Below, in pieces: positions 1 to 5,218 of a stretch of DNA of 5,218 nucleotides. Location: NCBI GenBank assembly GCA_016875515.1, contig VGRA01000239.1, positions 1 to 5,218 of the forward strand, given 5' to 3'. Each line of letters opens with the position of its first letter. Positions within the stretch are counted from its first letter, which is position 1. The notes beneath the pieces are model-generated. The model was not told where the DNA came from. It searched no databases and worked only from the letters and a program-made list of their open reading frames with translations. Origin of the DNA: Deltaproteobacteria bacterium (lineage in GTDB: Bacteria > Myxococcota > Myxococcia > Myxococcales > Myxococcaceae). The position numbers and the translations under genes were made by a program.

Positions 1-1491
1 AAGATCACCCCCAAGGGCGAGACCCAGCTCTCCCCCGAGGAGAAGCTGCTGCGAGCCATCTTCGGCGAGAAGGCCGGGGACGTGCGCGACAGCTCCCTCC
101 GCGTCCCTCCGGGCGTGACGGGCACGGTCATCTCCGCCAAGGTCTTCTCGCGCAAGGGCGTGGAGAAGGACGAGCGCGCCAAGCAGATCGAATCTGCAGA
201 CGAGGCCAAGCTCCTCAAGGACCAGAACGACGAGATCAAGATCATCCAGGACTCGGCCATGCGCCGTGTCCGCCGGATGCTGATCGGCAAGGAGGCCGCC
301 GCGAAGCTGGTGGACGACAAGAACCGGGTCCTGGTGAAGAAGGGCGACAAGCTCACCGACGAGCTGCTTGACCAGGTCCCCTACGCCTACTGGCGCGACA
401 TCTCCGTGGGCGAGGACGTGGACCAGAAGAAGCGGGACATCCTCGACAACCTGGACGAGACCAAGGAGGCGGTCAAGCAGCTGTTCGGCGAGAAGATTGC
501 CCGCATCAAGAAGGGCGACGAGCTGCCCCCCGGCGTCATCAAGATGGTGAAGGTCTACGTGGCCATCAAGCGCAAGCTGATGGTGGGCGACAAGATGGCC
601 GGGCGCCACGGGAACAAGGGCGTGGTGTCCCGCCTGCTGCCGGAAGAGGACATGCCGTTCCTCGAGGACGGCCGCCCGGTGGACGTGGTCCTCAACCCGC
701 TCGGGGTTCCGTCCCGCATGAACATCGGGCAGATCCTGGAGGTGCACCTCGGCTGGGCAGCCCGCGGCATGGGCGAGAAGCTCCAACGACTGGTGGACCA
801 GAGCCTCTCACCGGACAAGCTCCGCGCCCAGCTCAAGAAGCTGTATGACGAGCCTGCCTTCGGCGAGTTCGTGGACGGCCTGCCCGACAGGGAGGTCCTC
901 ACCCTCTGCCAGAAGCTGAAGAGGGGCGTGCACGTGGCAACGCCGGTGTTCGACGGCGCCCGCGAGACGGAGATCACCGGGCTGCTGACGGACGCGGACC
1001 TGCCCGCTTCCGGCCAGATGGTGCTCTTCGACGGCCGCACCGGGGACGCGTTTGACCAGAACGTCACCGTGGGCGTGCTGTACATGCTCAAGCTGCACCA
1101 CTTGGTGGACGAGAAGATCCACGCCCGCTCCATTGGGCCCTACAGCCTGGTCACCCAGCAGCCGCTGGGAGGCAAGGCCCAGTTCGGCGGCCAGCGCCTT
1201 GGAGAGATGGAGGTGTGGGCGATGGAGGCGTACGGCGCCGCGTACACGCTGCAGGAGTTCCTCACGGTCAAGTCGGACGACGTGGTGGGGCGCACGCGGA
1301 TGTACGAGGCCATCGTCAAGGGCGACTACACGCTCGAGTCCGGGCTCCCGGAGAGCTTCAACGTGCTGCTGAAGGAGATGCAGGCGCTGGGGCTGGACGT
1401 GGAGTTGCTGGAGAGCGCCCCGCCGGAGCGGCAGCGCTCCTTCGCGGACTTCTCCGGCGCAGACAGCGGCCGGACGGGCACGGACGCCTGA
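1..1491 (+). CDS. rpoB: DNA-directed RNA polymerase subunit beta, C-terminal part (5' end outside window)
   Basis: Beta subunit of RNA polymerase, which makes RNA from NTPs on a DNA template in the cytoplasm. The frame is open from base 1 and ends at TGA 1489-1491, giving 496 visible residues; roughly the first 900 are missing, including the rifampicin-resistance region. The GTG at 82 is an internal Val codon, not a start: the 27 codons before it already match RpoB ([10 protein letters not shown] near the edge). Visible residues, numbered from base 1: an SI2/beta-i9-position insert at about 73-170; [12 protein letters not shown] at 196-207, whose K198 and K206 correspond to E. coli active-site K1065 and K1073; [13 protein letters not shown] at 232-244; [17 protein letters not shown] at 390-406; and the terminal helix [20 protein letters not shown] ending at 471. 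A 25-residue polar tail (472-496) follows the point where E. coli beta ends. rpoC lies 112 bp downstream in the usual rpoBC order, presumably cotranscribed. Identity is certain; the organism is not. Confidence 0.98.
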   Translation, partial: KITPKGETQLSPEEKLLRAIFGEKAGDVRDSSLRVPPGVTGTVISAKVFSRKGVEKDERAKQIESADEAKLLKDQNDEIKIIQDSAMRRVRRMLIGKEAAAKLVDDKNRVLVKKGDKLTDELLDQVPYAYWRDISVGEDVDQKKRDILDNLDETKEAVKQLFGEKIARIKKGDELPPGVIKMVKVYVAIKRKLMVGDKMAGRHGNKGVVSRLLPEEDMPFLEDGRPVDVVLNPLGVPSRMNIGQILEVHLGWAARGMGEKLQRLVDQSLSPDKLRAQLKKLYDEPAFGEFVDGLPDREVLTLCQKLKRGVHVATPVFDGARETEITGLLTDADLPASGQMVLFDGRTGDAFDQNVTVGVLYMLKLHHLVDEKIHARSIGPYSLVTQQPLGGKAQFGGQRLGEMEVWAMEAYGAAYTLQEFLTVKSDDVVGRTRMYEAIVKGDYTLESGLPESFNVLLKEMQALGLDVELLESAPPERQRSFADFSGADSGRTGTDA

Positions 1492-1510
1492 GGCGCTCCA
1501 CCCGGGTGAC

Positions 1511-1542
1511 GGGGGCAGGCCGCGTTGTTGCGGCCTGTTCCC
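1511..1542 (+). promoter_or_regulatory. Intercistronic RNA stem-loop between rpoB and rpoC
   Basis: A perfect 8-bp inverted repeat, CAGGCCGC (1516-1523) and GCGGCCTG (1530-1537), encloses a 6-nt loop, GTTGTT. The stem can extend outward by two G-U pairs (1515/1538, 1514/1539) and three G-C pairs (1511-1513/1540-1542), for up to 13 bp. It begins 20 nt after the rpoB stop codon. The next T-rich stretch (1559-1567) starts 16 nt after the stem, so this is not a standard intrinsic terminator, and full termination before the essential rpoC would not make sense. It may be a pause or partial attenuation site, an mRNA-processing site or an RNA-stability element; the sequence alone cannot decide. Confidence 0.6.
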
Positions 1543-1577
1543 CCTGCAGCTAGACGACTTTCCTTTTCTGCAACTTC

Positions 1578-1594
1578 GCAGCACCCGCAGCACC
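1578..1594 (+). repeat. Short tandem repeat upstream of the rpoC ribosome-binding site
   Basis: Two copies of GCAGCACC (1578-1585 and 1587-1594) sit at a 9-bp period, directly before the GGAGG of rpoC. The repeat is short and GC-rich, so chance or local slippage is enough to explain it. No function is claimed. Confidence 0.4.
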
Positions 1595-1599
1595 GGAGG
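1595..1599 (+). promoter_or_regulatory. Ribosome-binding site of rpoC
   Basis: GGAGG is a five-base match to the anti-Shine-Dalgarno sequence and lies 4 nt before ATG 1604, slightly closer than the usual 5-9 nt. It supports ATG 1604 as the rpoC start, as does the protein beginning there with the family-typical MKDIFNFF. Confidence 0.85.
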
Positions 1600-1603
1600 C
1601 ACC

Positions 1604-5218
<3,615 letters not shown>

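Larger units (their letters stand above)
1492..1603 (+). other. rpoB-rpoC intergenic spacer
   Basis: This is the 112-bp non-coding spacer between the rpoB stop and the rpoC start. It contains a GC-rich stem-loop, then a pyrimidine-rich stretch with T runs at 1559-1561 and 1564-1567, a short direct repeat and the rpoC ribosome-binding site. I see no convincing -35/-10 promoter and no small gene. The local composition is less codon-like and more T-rich than the flanking genes. rpoC is most simply read as cotranscribed with rpoB. Confidence 0.8.

Noticed and set aside
82..84. GTG as a start codon for a 469-residue protein.
   Set aside because: The frame is open back to base 1 and the upstream codons encode conserved RpoB sequence, so this is an internal valine of a truncated rpoB.
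1499..1508. A perfect 10-bp palindrome, CACCCGGGTG, just after the rpoB stop.
   Set aside because: It has no loop, so it makes a poor RNA hairpin. A GC-rich palindrome of this length can occur by chance, and no nearby promoter suggests an operator.
1511..1567. The stem-loop plus T-rich stretch read as a Rho-independent terminator for rpoB.
   Set aside because: The T-rich stretch begins 16 nt after the stem and is broken by C residues, and full termination would cut off the essential rpoC, for which no separate promoter is visible.
1578..1594. The GCAGCACC direct repeat before the rpoC ribosome-binding site as a protein-binding site.
   Set aside because: There are only two 8-bp copies in GC-rich DNA; this is too weak to assign a regulatory role and is listed only as a repeat.

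Overview
This window lies inside one conserved housekeeping locus. It carries the 3' third of rpoB (RNA polymerase beta subunit, running in from the left edge) and the first ~1205 codons of rpoC (beta' subunit, running off the right edge). Both are on the + strand and are separated by a 112-bp spacer. No mobile element, CRISPR array, tRNA or rRNA gene, or accessory gene is visible.

Organism: the DNA is GC-rich, with strong G/C bias at third codon positions. The proteins follow the proteobacterial layout: beta carries an insert in the SI2 (beta-i9) position, and beta' carries a long SI3-type insert in the trigger loop. From the overall protein character I favour a myxobacterium-like (Myxococcota, formerly Deltaproteobacteria) source. 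This is an impression from recalled sequences, not a search result, and no genus can be named.

Layout: 1-1491 is the rpoB C-terminal part, open from base 1 and ending with TGA. 1492-1603 is the spacer, which holds a strong GC-rich stem-loop (1511-1542), a T-rich stretch, a short direct repeat (1578-1594) and the rpoC ribosome-binding site (1595-1599). 1604-5218 is rpoC, starting at ATG 1604 with no in-frame stop up to the window edge; about 200 residues of the C-terminus should lie beyond it.

The two subunits together form the catalytic crab claw of RNA polymerase. The visible part of beta brings the two active-site lysines and its C-terminal clamp-contacting end. The visible part of beta' brings both zinc sites, the clamp helices, the Asp triad that binds catalytic Mg2+, the bridge helix and the trigger loop. 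All hallmark catalytic residues I checked are intact. Nothing here looks like a previously undescribed system. The points most worth a second look are the rpoB-rpoC stem-loop, the lineage-type inserts and the state of the ppGpp-binding residues. A very long antisense open frame across rpoC is explained by codon bias.
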